This document shows, in pieces, positions 32,707 through 43,193 of a stretch of 64,000 nt of DNA (position 1 is the first letter of the stretch; every line of letters starts with the position of its first letter). The stretch comes from Macrotis lagotis. Its lineage: Eukaryota > Chordata > Mammalia > Peramelemorphia > Peramelidae. Below the pieces are notes generated by a model that did no database searches, was not told the origin of the DNA, and worked only from the letters and a program-made list of their open reading frames with translations. Both the position numbers and the translations under genes were made by a program. Location: NCBI RefSeq assembly GCF_037893015.1, contig NC_133661.1, positions 248,926,962 to 248,990,961 on the forward strand. Reading direction: 5' to 3'.

Positions 32707-33100
32707 TAGAAGGTAGTTCTCAGGGAGAGGCAGCTATAGAATACTGGATTATGGATTGGTCTCAGAATATAGATATTATATAGACTTTTTTCAGATCAAG
32801 CATGATATAAATGACACAATATATAAATGACTTACCCAGGAGAGACTATAATAGCATTGAGAGGAGGGTAGAAGTCAAGGACAGCAGGAATTAGATTTTG
32901 AGGAGAAATGTTAGCACTCTGACAGGCATCAATAAAGCAAGCTCCTTAGGTCCAACTGGATCAATTTAAATTAGGACACCAGGGGTTTCCCTTTAAACGA
33001 CTACCATATGACAAATGAGTAAATTATTGCTCAAATGGACAGATACTCTGAAAAAGAGTCCTTATTTTGACAGAATCCCCAAAGAAGCACAATGAAGACT
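32705..33100. other. Unassigned intronic stretch
   Basis: No gene or repeat recognised. Confidence 0.5.
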
Positions 33101-33390
33101 ATGAGAGGGGGTGCTGCATGCCTATAATCTGTACTACTGAACAAGATTGAGACTAGTGGCCTTGAACTCAGGAGTTATGTGTTACAAAGGGCTAAACTGA
33201 ATTTGCTCCCGAAATCTGGCACTAATATATTGACACTCTGGAATGGGGGCAAGGGCAAGGTCCCCAGGCTGCCTTAGAAGTTGTGAACTGGCCCAGATCA
33301 GAAATGGAGGTCAAGGCTTCTGTGCTGATCAGGAGAGAGATTGGATTTGTGAGTGGCTGCTGTGATTCCAGCCTGGGCAAGATAAAACAA
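33101..33390 (+). pseudogene. 7SL RNA (SRP RNA) pseudogene, near full length
   Basis: The segment aligns along the whole 7SL RNA, including the central S domain that Alu-type SINEs lack. Landmarks in order: 'gcatgcctataatct' (5' Alu domain), 'aactcaggagtt', 'tggcactaatat', 'aaggtccccaggctgcc', 'tgaactggcccagatcagaa' and 'tgtgctgatcagg' (S domain), then 'gattccagcctgggcaa' (3' Alu domain). Length about 290 against roughly 300 for functional 7SL. Many substitutions, including lost CpGs at the start (the GGGCGCGG stretch is gone), rule out a working gene. It ends in an A-rich then purine-rich tail, as expected of L1-mediated retroposition. A weak direct repeat (tgaaga near 33093 and 33541) may be the remains of the target duplication. 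Confidence 0.9.
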
Positions 33391-33540
33391 GGAGAGGAAA
33401 GGAGAGGGGAAGAGGAAAGGGTGGGGGAGAGGGAAAAAAGGGGGAAGGGGAAGAAGCTGAAGGAGAGGGGGAGAAAGAGAGAAGAGGAAGGAAAAGGAGA
33501 GAAGGAAGGGGAAGAAGAAAAGGAGAAGAGGAAAATATGG
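33384..33540. repeat. Purine-only tract after the 7SL pseudogene
   Basis: About 155 bases of nearly pure A and G (GGGGAAGAGGAAAGG type). It probably arose by decay and slippage of the pseudogene's poly(A) tail. Frames open through it on both strands are artefacts. Confidence 0.9.
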
Positions 33541-33589
33541 TGAAGATATTCAATAAGTACCAGACCACCTACTAATCCAAAAGGTTATG

Positions 33590-34065
33590 GCAGGCTATTT
33601 CATCAAGATCAAGATATCATCATATAGCAAAGAAATGTAAACAAAGTAAATGCCTATTTGTCTGGGGAATGGGAACACAAATTGTGGCACTTGATGTAAT
33701 GGAAGATGATTCAACCATAAGATACTATGATGATAATAACTTTTATTTAAGATAGTGAAAAGTCACAGAGAAGTCAGCTCTCTCCTATACAAATTAATAC
33801 ATACTGAATTATCCCAGCTAGATGGATGATAAAGAGAACTGAAAAGAGATGGAAGATCCTCTAGTTTAAAATTGTACAAAGACAGCCAGAAGTCAGCGAA
33901 TGTCTGTCAAATTCATAAGAATAAAAAGGGGGAAAGAGAAACCGTGAAGATGAAGAATTCAGAGTAGCATGGGAAGACTGATGAACTGATAAAGTGAAAT
34001 GTACAGAGCCAGGAAAGTAAAATACATAAAGACTATAATGACATAAGCAGAACGAGCAAGACCCT
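33590..34065 (+). mobile_element. L1 LINE 3' remnant
   Basis: 'acacaaattgtggcacttga', 'gtacagagccaggaaagtaa' and 'gacataagcagaacgagc' recall the L1 ORF2 3' end. Strongly decayed. Confidence 0.5.
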
Positions 34066-34225
34066 GTTTGCCTCAGTTTCCCTATCTGTAAAATGAGCTG
34101 GAGAGGGAATGACAAACCACTGCAGTATCTTTGCCAAGAACACCTCATGAGTTCATGGGGTCATGAATGGGGTCAAAAACTCCAAGACTCCATGAAACAA
34201 CTGAACAGCAAAACAAAAAAAATAA
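34066..34225 (+). mobile_element. MAR1-like SINE, 3' half
   Basis: 'tttgcctcagtttccctatc', 'agtatctttgccaagaacac' and 'caactgaacagcaaaacaaa'. Confidence 0.85.
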
Positions 34226-34316
34226 TGTAAATGAAAGAAGCTGGGAACTATGAGTTTGGAACATTGTATATAGTATCAAACTCAGCTGATGTGTTAGCTA
34301 GATTTGCTGAACTGGT

Positions 34317-34615
34317 TTTCTTTTTTATTCTTATGTTTCTTATTTTTATTTATCTTTATTTTATTCTTATGTTTCTTTTCTTATCTGCATTTTATTCTTA
34401 TTCTTATACTTCTATTATTTATTTTATCTTTATTTTATTCTCATATTTATCTTCTGTTCTTACATTTGTTTCTTTTATTCTTATTCTTATTTTATCTTTA
34501 TTCTTGTACTGTTTATTTTCTTTTTCATCTTTTTTTATATTTATTTCATTCTTATACCATACCGTGTCTATTTTATCTTTATTTTATTCTTCTATTTTTT
34601 TTTATTTATTGAGGT
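34317..34615. repeat. Imperfect (TTTTATTCTTA)n tract
   Basis: About 300 bases made of T, A and C with units TTTATTCTTAT and TTTATCTTTATT, almost no G. Two long hydrophobic frames through it are low-complexity artefacts. Confidence 0.9.
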
Positions 34616-34682
34616 GGTTCTCGGTGTTATAGAGGGGGAAAGAATATATCTGAAAATGAAGATGATGGAAAATCAAAATGAT

Positions 34683-34842
34683 AGGGGCGGCTAGGTGGCG
34701 CAATGGATAAAGCACCAGCCCTGGAGTCAGGAGTACCTGGGTTCAAATCCGGTCTCAGACACTTAATAATTACCTAGCTATGTGGCCCTGGGCAAGCCAC
34801 TTGACCCCATTTGCCTTGCAAAAACCTAAAACAAAAAAAATC
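34683..34842 (+). mobile_element. WSINE1-like SINE
   Basis: 'ggggcggctaggtggcgcaa' to 'ttgccttgcaaaaacctaaa'. Flanked by 'aaaatcaaaa' on both sides, a probable 10-bp target duplication. Close to the family consensus. Confidence 0.95.
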
Positions 34843-35149
34843 AAAAAGCTATCAATAGAAAATAAAATTTAAACAAAGATGTCACCATAGATCTTTCAGT
34901 CTATCCAGGGTTTGATAAGAGGTTGGGGCAAGTCTGATATTAAAAAAAAGACTATTTACCAGTCAGGGATTGTCACTGACAATTGACAATAGCATCATGG
35001 TGAAGTCATTTGATTTGTGATAATGGAAATGAAAGTCTAGAGAGAAACTGAGTGGAGAGGTATGAATAGGGTAAATAAAGGGCACATCTATTCAAAACCA
35101 AGGGAAGGAAAAATAGTAAGAATTGAAAAACAGTTGTGGTGACCTTGAA

Positions 35150-35345
35150 AGCAGGGATTCTTCACCTTTTTCTTTCTTGAGGAGATCTCTGTCAAGCTGG
35201 TAAAATCTACAGACCCTTCTCAGAATGTTTTGGAATATGTAAACTAAAACATATCAGATCACAAATGAAACCATCTGAAATAGAGTTATCAAAATATTGT
35301 TTTAAAAAATAAGTTCACTGATCCCAGGTTAAGGACTCCTGCTTT
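35150..35345. mobile_element. hAT-like DNA transposon with both worn ends
   Basis: 'cagggattcttcaccttttt' at the left and 'aggttaaggactcctgc' at the right form an imperfect inverted pair. Body as in 8897-9092. Confidence 0.75.
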
Positions 35346-35958
35346 AAAGAACATAAATGTTAGCTATATTGTTTTTCTTCTCAGGCTGGGAAGAAGATGA
35401 GGTGATGGAATTGAGTCAAATCATTTCATTTTTTATCATGATCATACCAAATAACCACTTCCATTAAACATTTCACAGCTGTGTAGACACAGCTTTAAAG
35501 GAACAATGCTCAGGAATAGAGTTCTAATAATCAGATCCTGAGACAACAAATCTAAGACTTCAAAAAGTGAAGGATTCCCAGAGAGGAAGAACTTTCTGGG
35601 GGCTCCTCCTTAAGCAGAGCACTGAAAAGTGTTGTGCACAATTGTAGACCTGCCAGTGTGGACCACCACAGAACCTCTGGCAATTCCCCAGATCCAAAGG
35701 TTTCTTTTCTGCTCACACTCTTTCAGACCTCTTCACTGGATCTGGAATTGTTTAATCAATATACATAGGCAATGCGGGAGATAACAAGGAGGTATGAACA
35801 CTCAGATCCTGCCCTCATGAAGTTTATCATCTAAGAACATTCACATAAAAAAGAAAGTCAAAATATGGAATACTCTATATGTGGTCAATGTATACAACAT
35901 ATATGTTATGGCCATTTTGTGTTGTAATTATGTGTTAGGCAATGAGGAGAATACAAAT
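35346..35958. other. Unassigned intronic stretch
   Basis: No gene. The part at 35570-35740 is less AT-rich and repeat-free, so it could be a constrained non-coding element, but nothing in it is recognisable. An L2-like piece lies at 35750-35830. Confidence 0.4.
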
Positions 35959-35959
35959 G

Positions 35960-36190
35960 CAATTTGATGTAACAGATAAAGGGCAGGTTCTGAATTCAGG
36001 AATTCCTGAGTTATGTGACCCTGGGCAAGGAGTTTAAGTTCTGTTTGCCTCAGTTTCCTGAATTGTGAAATAAAAGATAATAATAATAACTCCCTCCCTA
36101 GGTTACTGTGAGGATCAAATGAGATCAAATTCATAAAGTCTTTAGCACAATGTCTGACAGAAAACAAGTGCTATAGAGATAAATGTTTCT
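35960..36190 (+). mobile_element. MIR SINE
   Basis: 'gttatgtgaccctgggcaag', 'gtttgcctcagtttcctgaa' and 'ttactgtgaggatcaaatg'. Confidence 0.85.
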
Positions 36191-36449
36191 TTACTTCCCC
36201 TACCCTAGAAAGGGGAAACAATCTAGACACAAGTACAGAGATAAGTAAGCACCTTGAGGTCAGGAGAGTATTTTTCATTGTATAATTCATGCAATAGGAG
36301 ACTGCAGCATATATAACAATCAGGATTTTCCCAAAAGACAAAACTGTGTAACATTTGTTGAAATGTCATATTTTCAAAAAGTCCATGTTCAATATAAATC
36401 CATGATCAATATAAACAGAGAATATTAGAACTGAACCCTAAGGATCATC

Positions 36450-36770
36450 TAGGCCAGGCTTTCTTAACCTGGGGTCAGTGAACTTCTTTCTCATCACATT
36501 CAACTTAGATCAATGCATACTATGGGAACAATGTAAAGACTAACAAACTGCATTCTGTGGGGGGTGGGGGGAAGATTGGGGGGAAATCGTAAAACTCAAA
36601 ATAAATAAAACCTTTCTAAAATAAAAAAAGATAATTATATTTCAATGTAATCAGTTTCCTTTGTAATCTTAAATACTTTATTTTATATGTTTAAAGTGTG
36701 TTTTAAAAAAAATAAAACCAAATAAAAAAATTTAAAAAAAAATTGGTTGAGAAAGGATCCACAGTATCTA
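36450..36770. mobile_element. hAT-like DNA transposon with an L1 3' end inside
   Basis: The left end 'ggctttcttaacctggggtc' and the reversed body at 36630-36720 ('tcagtttcctttgtaatctt') belong to the 8897-9092 family. Between them (about 36490-36630) lies a short L1 3' UTR, with 'gggaacaatgtaaagactaa', a G-rich tract and 'actcaaaataaataaaacct', ending in poly(A). Confidence 0.6.
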
Positions 36771-36819
36771 CCTGTCTTCCAAAGGTATCTATGTCCCCCC
36801 CAAAAGATTAATAACCTTT

Positions 36820-37420
36820 GATCTATCCCAATTCCTTTATTCTATAAATGAGGAAACTGAAGCCCAAAAGATTAAGCCACTCAGTCATGGATACATGACA
36901 GCTAGTTAGCAGCAGCTCTGGGACAAGAATCTTGGTTTCCTGATTCCCAGACCATTGCTCTTTCGATCCACTATCATAAACACATACACATATTTATATA
37001 TAATATTTTTATATACCAGAAAATTTTTACAATTGTTAAAAATGTAGTAATAAATTAGATCTATTGACAGATCTTTAGATAGATCTACATGATAAAGTAT
37101 ATGTAAGACAGCTAGGTAGTTCTCTTGCTAGAGCAATGAACCTGCAAATCATTTAACTCTATTGGCCTCACTTTCTTCATCTGTAAAATGAACTGGAGAA
37201 GGAAACAGCAAACCACTTCAGTACATTTGCTAAGAAAACCCCAAATGTGGTCATGAAAAATCAGACACAACTAAAATCACTCAATAAAAGTCTCTACTAC
37301 AACCCTCCTAGGTGACTTTGGGCAAATCATTTCGCATCTCTGAGACTCCATTTATTTAAAAATGGAGGGATTTCCCAAATGATCTTCAGGGTTACATTCC
37401 ATTTACCATGATTATTCTCT
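36820..37420. mobile_element. MIR and MAR1-like SINE fragments
   Basis: Minus MIR at 36820-36970 ('aatgaggaaactgaagccca'). Plus MAR1-like at 37105-37290 ('cttcatctgtaaaatgaact', 'cagacacaactaaaatcact'). Plus MIR at 37310-37425. Confidence 0.75.
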
Positions 37421-37523
37421 GACTCAATGATTCATTGAGACAGTTTTCTAATAAGCACATTCGCTATACAACCTCAAAGGGCTAGGTATTGGGGATGTGA
37501 CAATTAAAAAGTGATGTAGACCA

Positions 37524-37725
37524 TGACAGCTAGATGTTGCAGTGGATAGAGTACCAGACCAGGAGTCGGAGGACCTGAATTCAAATCCAGCCTCAGACAC
37601 TTAATAATTACCTAGCTGTGTGGCCTTGGGCAAGTCACTTAACCCCATTGCCTTGCAAAAACCAAAACAAAGTGACATAGACCTTATTCTCAAGGACTAC
37701 ATACATACATACATACATACACACA
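37524..37725 (+). mobile_element. WSINE1-like SINE with (CATA)n beyond it
   Basis: 'cagctagatgttgcagtgga' to 'ccttgcaaaaaccaaaac' (37528-37668). A (CATA)n run lies at 37700-37720. Confidence 0.9.
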
Positions 37726-37834
37726 GAGATACAGATAGATGGATATATGGGTATCTGTCCATGTATCCATCTATCTACTTATATTTTACCAGGGGCAAAG
37801 AAAGATTGCAACACATTTGGTTGAAGCATAAGAG

Positions 37835-38830
37835 ATATACAGACAAAATGTTGTAGGGATTTTGAAGAAGAGAACACTTTCAGTAGGGAAGGAGACTAAG
37901 GCTTCACAGGGAAAAAACTAATTGAGCTAAGCCTTGAAGGATAAGCAAATGGGGCAAGTCATATAAATAAGAATACTGAAAAGTAGAAGGATGGGAGAAT
38001 GGCGCATCCTAATAATATCTAGAGGTAGAGATGGCCTATAGCATTTGAAAAAGATTTATAGCCCAATCAAGGACAGCTAGGTGGCTCACCTGAGTCTGGG
38101 AAGGTTCATCTCTGTAAGTTTAAATTTAACCCTAGACACCTTCTAGCTGCATGACTCTGGACAAGTACTTTATCATCTTTATCTCATTTTCTTCATCTGT
38201 AAAATGAGCTTTAGAAGAAAATGACAACGACACCAGCATCTTTGCCAAGAAAACCCCAAATGGGATCACAAAGAGTCTGAAACAACTGAAAAACAACTAA
38301 ATGACATAGTTCAATTTGACTGAAATGTAAAGAATACAAAAGGAAATAACAGGAACTAAAGGTAAGACAACAGGGAATGGTCAGACTGGGGACTAGAAGT
38401 CTAAGAAGTATATAATATGATAAAGGGAAATTTATGAATTCAAGAAATGCTGTGGAGGAAGAACTGACCAGCTTGACAATGGATTGAATATGGGAGCTGA
38501 GACAGAGGAAAGAATCAAAGATTACTCAAAGGTATCAACTCTGGATAACAGGATGATAAATGGTACTATCAACTAAACAGGGAAGTTTGAGTCATCATGG
38601 AAGCTTGTGAGTAAAGATGATGAATTTGCTATTGGACATATTGAGTTTGAGGTGCTGCTTCAAAAACCCAGGAAGAGATATTCATGGAAAAAATAAAAAT
38701 TTAATAAGCACTTGTTATGTGCCAGGGCATTGGAGAAACAAAAAACAAGATTAAATTATGGACATTCTACTGGGGGACATCTTTCCAGAAAACATGGATA
38801 TAGGGACTATATTAGTTGACTGAAGAGGTC
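37835..38830. mobile_element. L2-type LINE pieces split by a MAR1-like SINE
   Basis: L2-type at 37840-38000 ('gagctaagccttgaagg') and 38330-38830 ('ggacatattgagtttgaggt'). MAR1-like plus SINE at 38068-38315 ('acagctaggtggctcacc' to 'ctgaaacaactgaaaaacaa'). Confidence 0.7.
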
Positions 38831-39452
38831 CCTCCCAAACTGAGATTCTATGAATCTATGAAGAAATTTCATGTCTTAAGGTTCTGAGAATCAAATGAGT
38901 TGATCTTTGAAAAACATTTAGCATGACACTTTACGGACTTAATATAATGATTGTTTTCTTCCTGGTAACCCATAGAATATGCCCTCAAAAACTTAGAAAA
39001 GGAAAAAAGCATCTCCAACCACCCCAAAGGAAATCCTAATTTTGATTATTATTCAGTCTGTGTAGGGGGAATATAGTATACTGGATTAGAATTCAGATCT
39101 CACCTGTGATCCTACAAGTTATTGTCCCCCAAAGGATCTAAGAGGAAGCATGTTACCTAACTCCTGATAGAGAGGTGATAGACACAAGATCCAGAATGAG
39201 ACATACATTTCCAGACACAGTTCTGATATGGATTTGTTTGGTTCAACTATGCTTTTTTTTTTTTTTTTTTTTTAGTAAGGATTTTCATTCTTTCTTCTGT
39301 TTTTCAATGGTGGAGGTAAGGGGAAAAGGGGAGGTTAAGCAATAGTGATGTCAAAAATGAAATAGCTACTGAAATATTTTTTAAATGCAAGAAGATAATA
39401 GAAGGAAATTTGGAAGGAAGCACAAATAAGCAGAACAGTTTTGAAAGTAATA
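38831..39452. other. Unassigned intronic stretch
   Basis: Contains a 24-base T run at 39251-39274. No gene or repeat recognised. Confidence 0.5.
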
Positions 39453-42112
39453 TATAGAAGATGGCGACAAGAAGGGATCGAGTCTTAGGAGCTCTCTGAT
39501 AAAATTCATCAGCTAAGGACTCTAACTAAACTTTCGAGAGACAGAATCCACAAAGGGACCCAGTGAGGCAGTTCTCCTACTCAAGGTAACCTGGAAAAGA
39601 GCAGAAAAGCTCTGCTCCCCGGGGCGGAGGGACAGCCCGCCAGAGGGGTGGCCCACCAGAGCCAAAGAACTTCAGCCTCCCGGAGGCAGCCCCAGGACGC
39701 TGGGGGGTCTCATCTCACAGCAGCGGGGGAGTCTCCTGAGCTGCACCCCGAGGAGCACCGGGCACAAAGTGGGGGAACAGCGAGGGACTTCTGCCAGAGC
39801 GAGCACGTGGAGCCCAGCCCTCAGGGCACACAGCCAGCAACTTGGTCTTTCTGCAGCACAGATCCAGGAACAGAAGCAGGAGCTGGGTAAGCAGGAGCCC
39901 CCAGGGCATGAGCCCATTGAGCTGAGGGAGGGGAGTGAAGAGAGAGAGAGACTGCGGAGTTCTGTCCTCTGCCTCTGGAACAGGACTCTGGGGCTCTGAA
40001 CACATTCAGATCCTGATAGCAGTCTAGGCCCCCCATAGAACAGCAGGGCCCCCCCACCTCAGCCCCGTGGCAGAGGGGAGGCACATATGGTCATTCACAG
40101 ACCAGGAGGGAGGACAGAGCCTCACACACTGAGACCCTTGTGGGAGTGTCCCAAAAGCTCAAGAAACACCCCAAAACCAGGCCCAGGCTGGGAAAATGAG
40201 CAAGCAGAGAAACAAAAAGAAGACTATTGAGAAATATTTTGCAAATGAGCCCAAGAAGGACCAAAATACTCAGTCTGAAGATGGGGAAGCACAAGCTCCT
40301 GCATCTAAAGACTCCAAGAAAAACAGAAACTGGGCTCAGGCTATGACAGAGCTCAAAAAAGACTTTGAAAATCAAATGAGGGAGTTGAAAGAAAAACCGG
40401 GAAAAGAAAGGAGAGAGATGCAGGAAAAACATGAAAATGTTTTAGTCAAGGAAATCAAAAAAAATTCTGAAGAAAACAGCATGCTAAAAACCAGCTTAGG
40501 TCAAATGGATAAAACAGTTCAAAAAGTTATTAAGGAGAAGAATGCTTTAAAAAGCAAAATTGGCCAGATGGAAAAAGAGATAAGAAAACTCTCTGAGGAG
40601 AACAAATCCTTCAGACAAAGAATAGAATTCAGGGAGATTGATGAATTTACCAGAAATCAGGAATCAATACTTCAAAACCAAAAAAATTGAAAAATTAGAA
40701 GAAAATGTGAAATATCTCATTGAAAAAACAACTGATATGGAAAACAGACTTAGGAAAGATAATTTAAAAATTATTGGAATACCTGAAAGTCATGATCAGG
40801 AAAAGAGCCTTGACATCATTTTCAAAGAATTACTACAGGAACATTGCCCTGATATTCTAGAAGCAGAGGACAAAATAGAAATGGAGAGAATCCACTGATC
40901 CCCCAGAGAAAGAGATCCCAAAAAACCAACCCCTAGGAATATTATAGCCAAGTTCCAGAACTCCCAAGTCAAAGAGAAAATATTACAAGCAGCCAGAAGG
41001 ACACAGTTCAAATATCATGGAGCTGCAGTCAGGATCACACAGGACTTAGCAGCAGCTACATTGGAAGCTCATAGGGCTTGGAATACAATTATACCGGAAG
41101 GCAAGAGAGCTTAGAATGCAGCCAAGAATGAACTACCCAGCAAGGCTGAATGTCCTCTTCCAGGGAAAAAGATGGACTTTCAATGAACCAGGGGAATTTC
41201 AAATGTTCCTTTTGGAATGGCCAGAGCTGAACAGAAGGTTTGATCTTCAGATACAGGACTCAGGTGAAGCATGGAGATTGGAGGAGAGGGGGGAAATATG
41301 AGGGACTTAATGATGATGAACTGCATGTATTCCTGAATAGAAAAATGACACTGATAATACTCATATGAACCTTCTCAGTTAATAGAGCAGGTAGAGAGAG
41401 CTTTTATAGTTGAAGCACAGGAGAAAGCTGAATTCGAAGATAAAATATGGTGTAAAAATGGAGTCAATAGAAAAAAAGGGAAATGGAATGGGAGAAAGAA
41501 AAAGGAGAGGGGGAATAGGCCAAGATATTTCACGTAAGATTTTTTTTGATTACAATGATATGGAAAGGGGGAAGCAAGGGGGAATGAGGGAACCTTTGCT
41601 CTCATCAGAGATGGCTAGGAGAGGAAACAGCAAATATACTCAATGGGGTATAGACATCTGGAGTAAGAAGGAGGGGGGAGCAGGGGGAAGGGGTGGGGAT
41701 GTGAATAAAGGAGGAGAGGATGGACCATGGGGGGTGAGAGTGGCCAGATATAACACATTTTCTTTCTTACTTCTTGCAAGGGGCTGGGATTGGAAGGCCT
41801 GCCCAGGACCATAGGGCCAGGTGGATGCTGGGCCTAAGGGGTGGTATGGGGGCTCGGGGCCTCTTGGCCCCAGGACCAGGGATCTGTCTGCTGTGCCACT
41901 CAGCGACCCTACAGCAGAGTCAGAGTGAAAGGAGAGAGAAAATAGAGTACGTGGTAGTGGAGAAATAAGAAAGGAGGGAGTTGCGATCAGCAATGGCAAT
42001 GGTGGAAAAATATGGAAATAACTTTTGTAATGGACTTATCATAAAGAATGAGATCCACCCATGACAGAGTTGTTGGTGTTGGAACAAAGACTGAAGCACA
42101 TTTTTTGTTTTT
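39453..42112 (+). mobile_element. HAL1 half-LINE, near full length
   Basis: The element starts 'gaagatggcgacaag', has a GC-rich 5' UTR of about 740 bases, an ORF1-type coding region (40196 to about 41300) and a 3' UTR to about 42112 ('tgttggaacaaagactgaag' then A/T-rich). It has no ORF2, the definition of HAL1, and depends on L1 machinery for movement. Only a few frame breaks are present, so it is fairly young. A diverged GC-rich minus SINE lies in the 3' UTR at about 41765-41920. Confidence 0.8.
40196..41301 (+). pseudogene. HAL1 ORF1-like RNA-binding protein, broken
   Basis: Starts at ATG 40196 (MSKQRNKKK) with a lysine-rich N-terminus, then a coiled coil (about residues 60-150) and, after a frame change near 40640, the RRM-like part (NLKIIGIPESHDQEKSLDII) ending in the nucleic-acid-binding region with KPTPRNIIAKFQNSQVKEK. 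Order and motifs are those of L1 ORF1p, the trimeric RNA chaperone of the L1 RNP. Lesions: a frameshift at about 40640-40690, an in-frame TGA at 40896-40898 (a likely CGA to TGA change) and TAG at 41112-41114. The last part (41116-41301, NYPARLNVLFQGKRW...) is in a third frame and resembles the extra C-terminal piece of HAL1. Not functional. Confidence 0.8.
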
Positions 42113-42362
42113 ATTATTTGGGGGAGGGTGCAGGGCAAGTGGGGCTGGGTGGCCTGCCTGGGGCTACATAGAGGGGTGATCTTTGGGTGTCTGGGGCCGG
42201 ATTTGGACCCAGGTGCTCCTGGCTCAAGGGCCAATGCTCTGTATGCCACCCAGCCACCCCTACTATTATTACTATTTTATTTTATTTTGGGTCCTTTTTT
42301 CAGGTCCTCCTGACTCCAGGGCCAGTGCTCTATCCATTGTGCCACCTAACTGCCCCTTATTT
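42113..42362 (-). mobile_element. GC-rich SINE copy and a SINE fragment, minus
   Basis: 42118-42262: 'gtggggctgggtggcctgcc' to 'cacccagccacccct', a diverged GC-rich variant like that at 41765-41920. 42301-42358: only the tRNA-like head ('caggtcctcctgactccagg'). Confidence 0.8.
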
Positions 42363-42414
42363 TGCAAATCTTTGTCTTTTTTCCTCCTTATTCATTCATC
42401 CATTCATTTGTTTT

Positions 42415-42530
42415 CTGATTACATGTAAAGATAGTTTTCAACATTCTTTTGCAAATTTTTGAGTACCATATTTCCCCCCCCCCACTCTCTTCCCACCCTC
42501 TCCCAAACAATCTGATATGAAACCTTAGTT
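42415..42530 (-). mobile_element. L1 3' UTR tail, minus
   Basis: 'attacatgtaaagatagttt', 'gcaaatttttgagtacc', then a C-rich tract and 'aatctgatatg'. Reverse of an L1 3' end. Confidence 0.75.
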
Positions 42531-42544
42531 GTTAATTAATTTTT

Positions 42545-42662
42545 TATATAAGGCAATGGGGTTAAGTAACTTGCCCAAAGTCACACAGCTAGGCAATTAT
42601 TAAGTGTCTGAGGTCATGAATTCAGGTCCGGTGCTCTCTCCACTGTGCCACCTAGTTGCCCC
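42545..42662 (-). mobile_element. WSINE1-like SINE, minus
   Basis: 'ggcaatggggttaagtaact' to 'ccacctagttgcccc'. Short internal loss. Confidence 0.9.
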
Positions 42663-42665
42663 AAA

Positions 42666-42844
42666 ACCTTAAAGTCTTTTTTTTTTTAGGTTTTTGCAAG
42701 GCAAATGGGGTTAAGTGGCTTGCCTAAGGCCACACAGCTAGGTAATTATTAAGTGTCTGAGCCCGGATTTGAACCCAGGTACTCCTGGCTCCAGGGCCCA
42801 TGCTTTATCCACTGCACCACCTAGCTGCCCCACCTTAAAGTCTT
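42666..42844 (-). mobile_element. WSINE1-like SINE with exact 13-bp target duplication
   Basis: The SINE spans about 42679-42831. accttaaagtctt flanks it at 42666-42678 and 42832-42844. Confidence 0.95.
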
Positions 42845-43193
42845 AAAACAGAATGTCTACCCACCTTTACTTATCTCTCATGTTTATAACCATAGGTTTG
42901 TATCTTTGACTCTTCTCCCTCCTTCGCTTCTCAAATAGATGACCTATCTGAACAACTTTTGCATCTCTCCTCTCTTCTTCAGTCCCCTACTACACATTCT
43001 CCTATTGCAATAGTCATCTAAACCAGTTTTTCAGCTTCTACTCTTTACCCTTTTCCAATCCATCCTTCACACCTCAAAAATTTTCACTGACTCCCTACTG
43101 CCTTCCAAATAAAATTCCAACTCCTTAACTTGGCATTCAAGGCAAGTCTCCACCCAACAACAATTTATATTTTCTCCTATTACTTCTAGCATG

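Noticed and set aside
32386-32716. 104-codon frame starting with many methionines
   Set aside because: It is an ATG/ATA microsatellite joined to a SINE head and a CT/CA repeat.
33101-33390. Alu-like SINE
   Set aside because: The segment contains the 7SL S domain and lacks a dimeric Alu structure, so it is a 7SL RNA pseudogene.
34231-34632. Two hydrophobic frames of more than 100 codons, resembling a membrane protein
   Set aside because: They arise from the TTTTATTCTTA repeat and have no complexity or start context.
34683-34760. tRNA gene suggested by the head of SINE copies
   Set aside because: The tRNA-like part belongs to SINEs present many times in the window, and no intact cloverleaf with an acceptor stem was seen.
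39648-40432. Overlapping frames on both strands in the GC-rich part of the HAL1 5' UTR
   Set aside because: The region is the untranslated leader of the half-LINE, and overlapping frames on both strands reflect its base composition.
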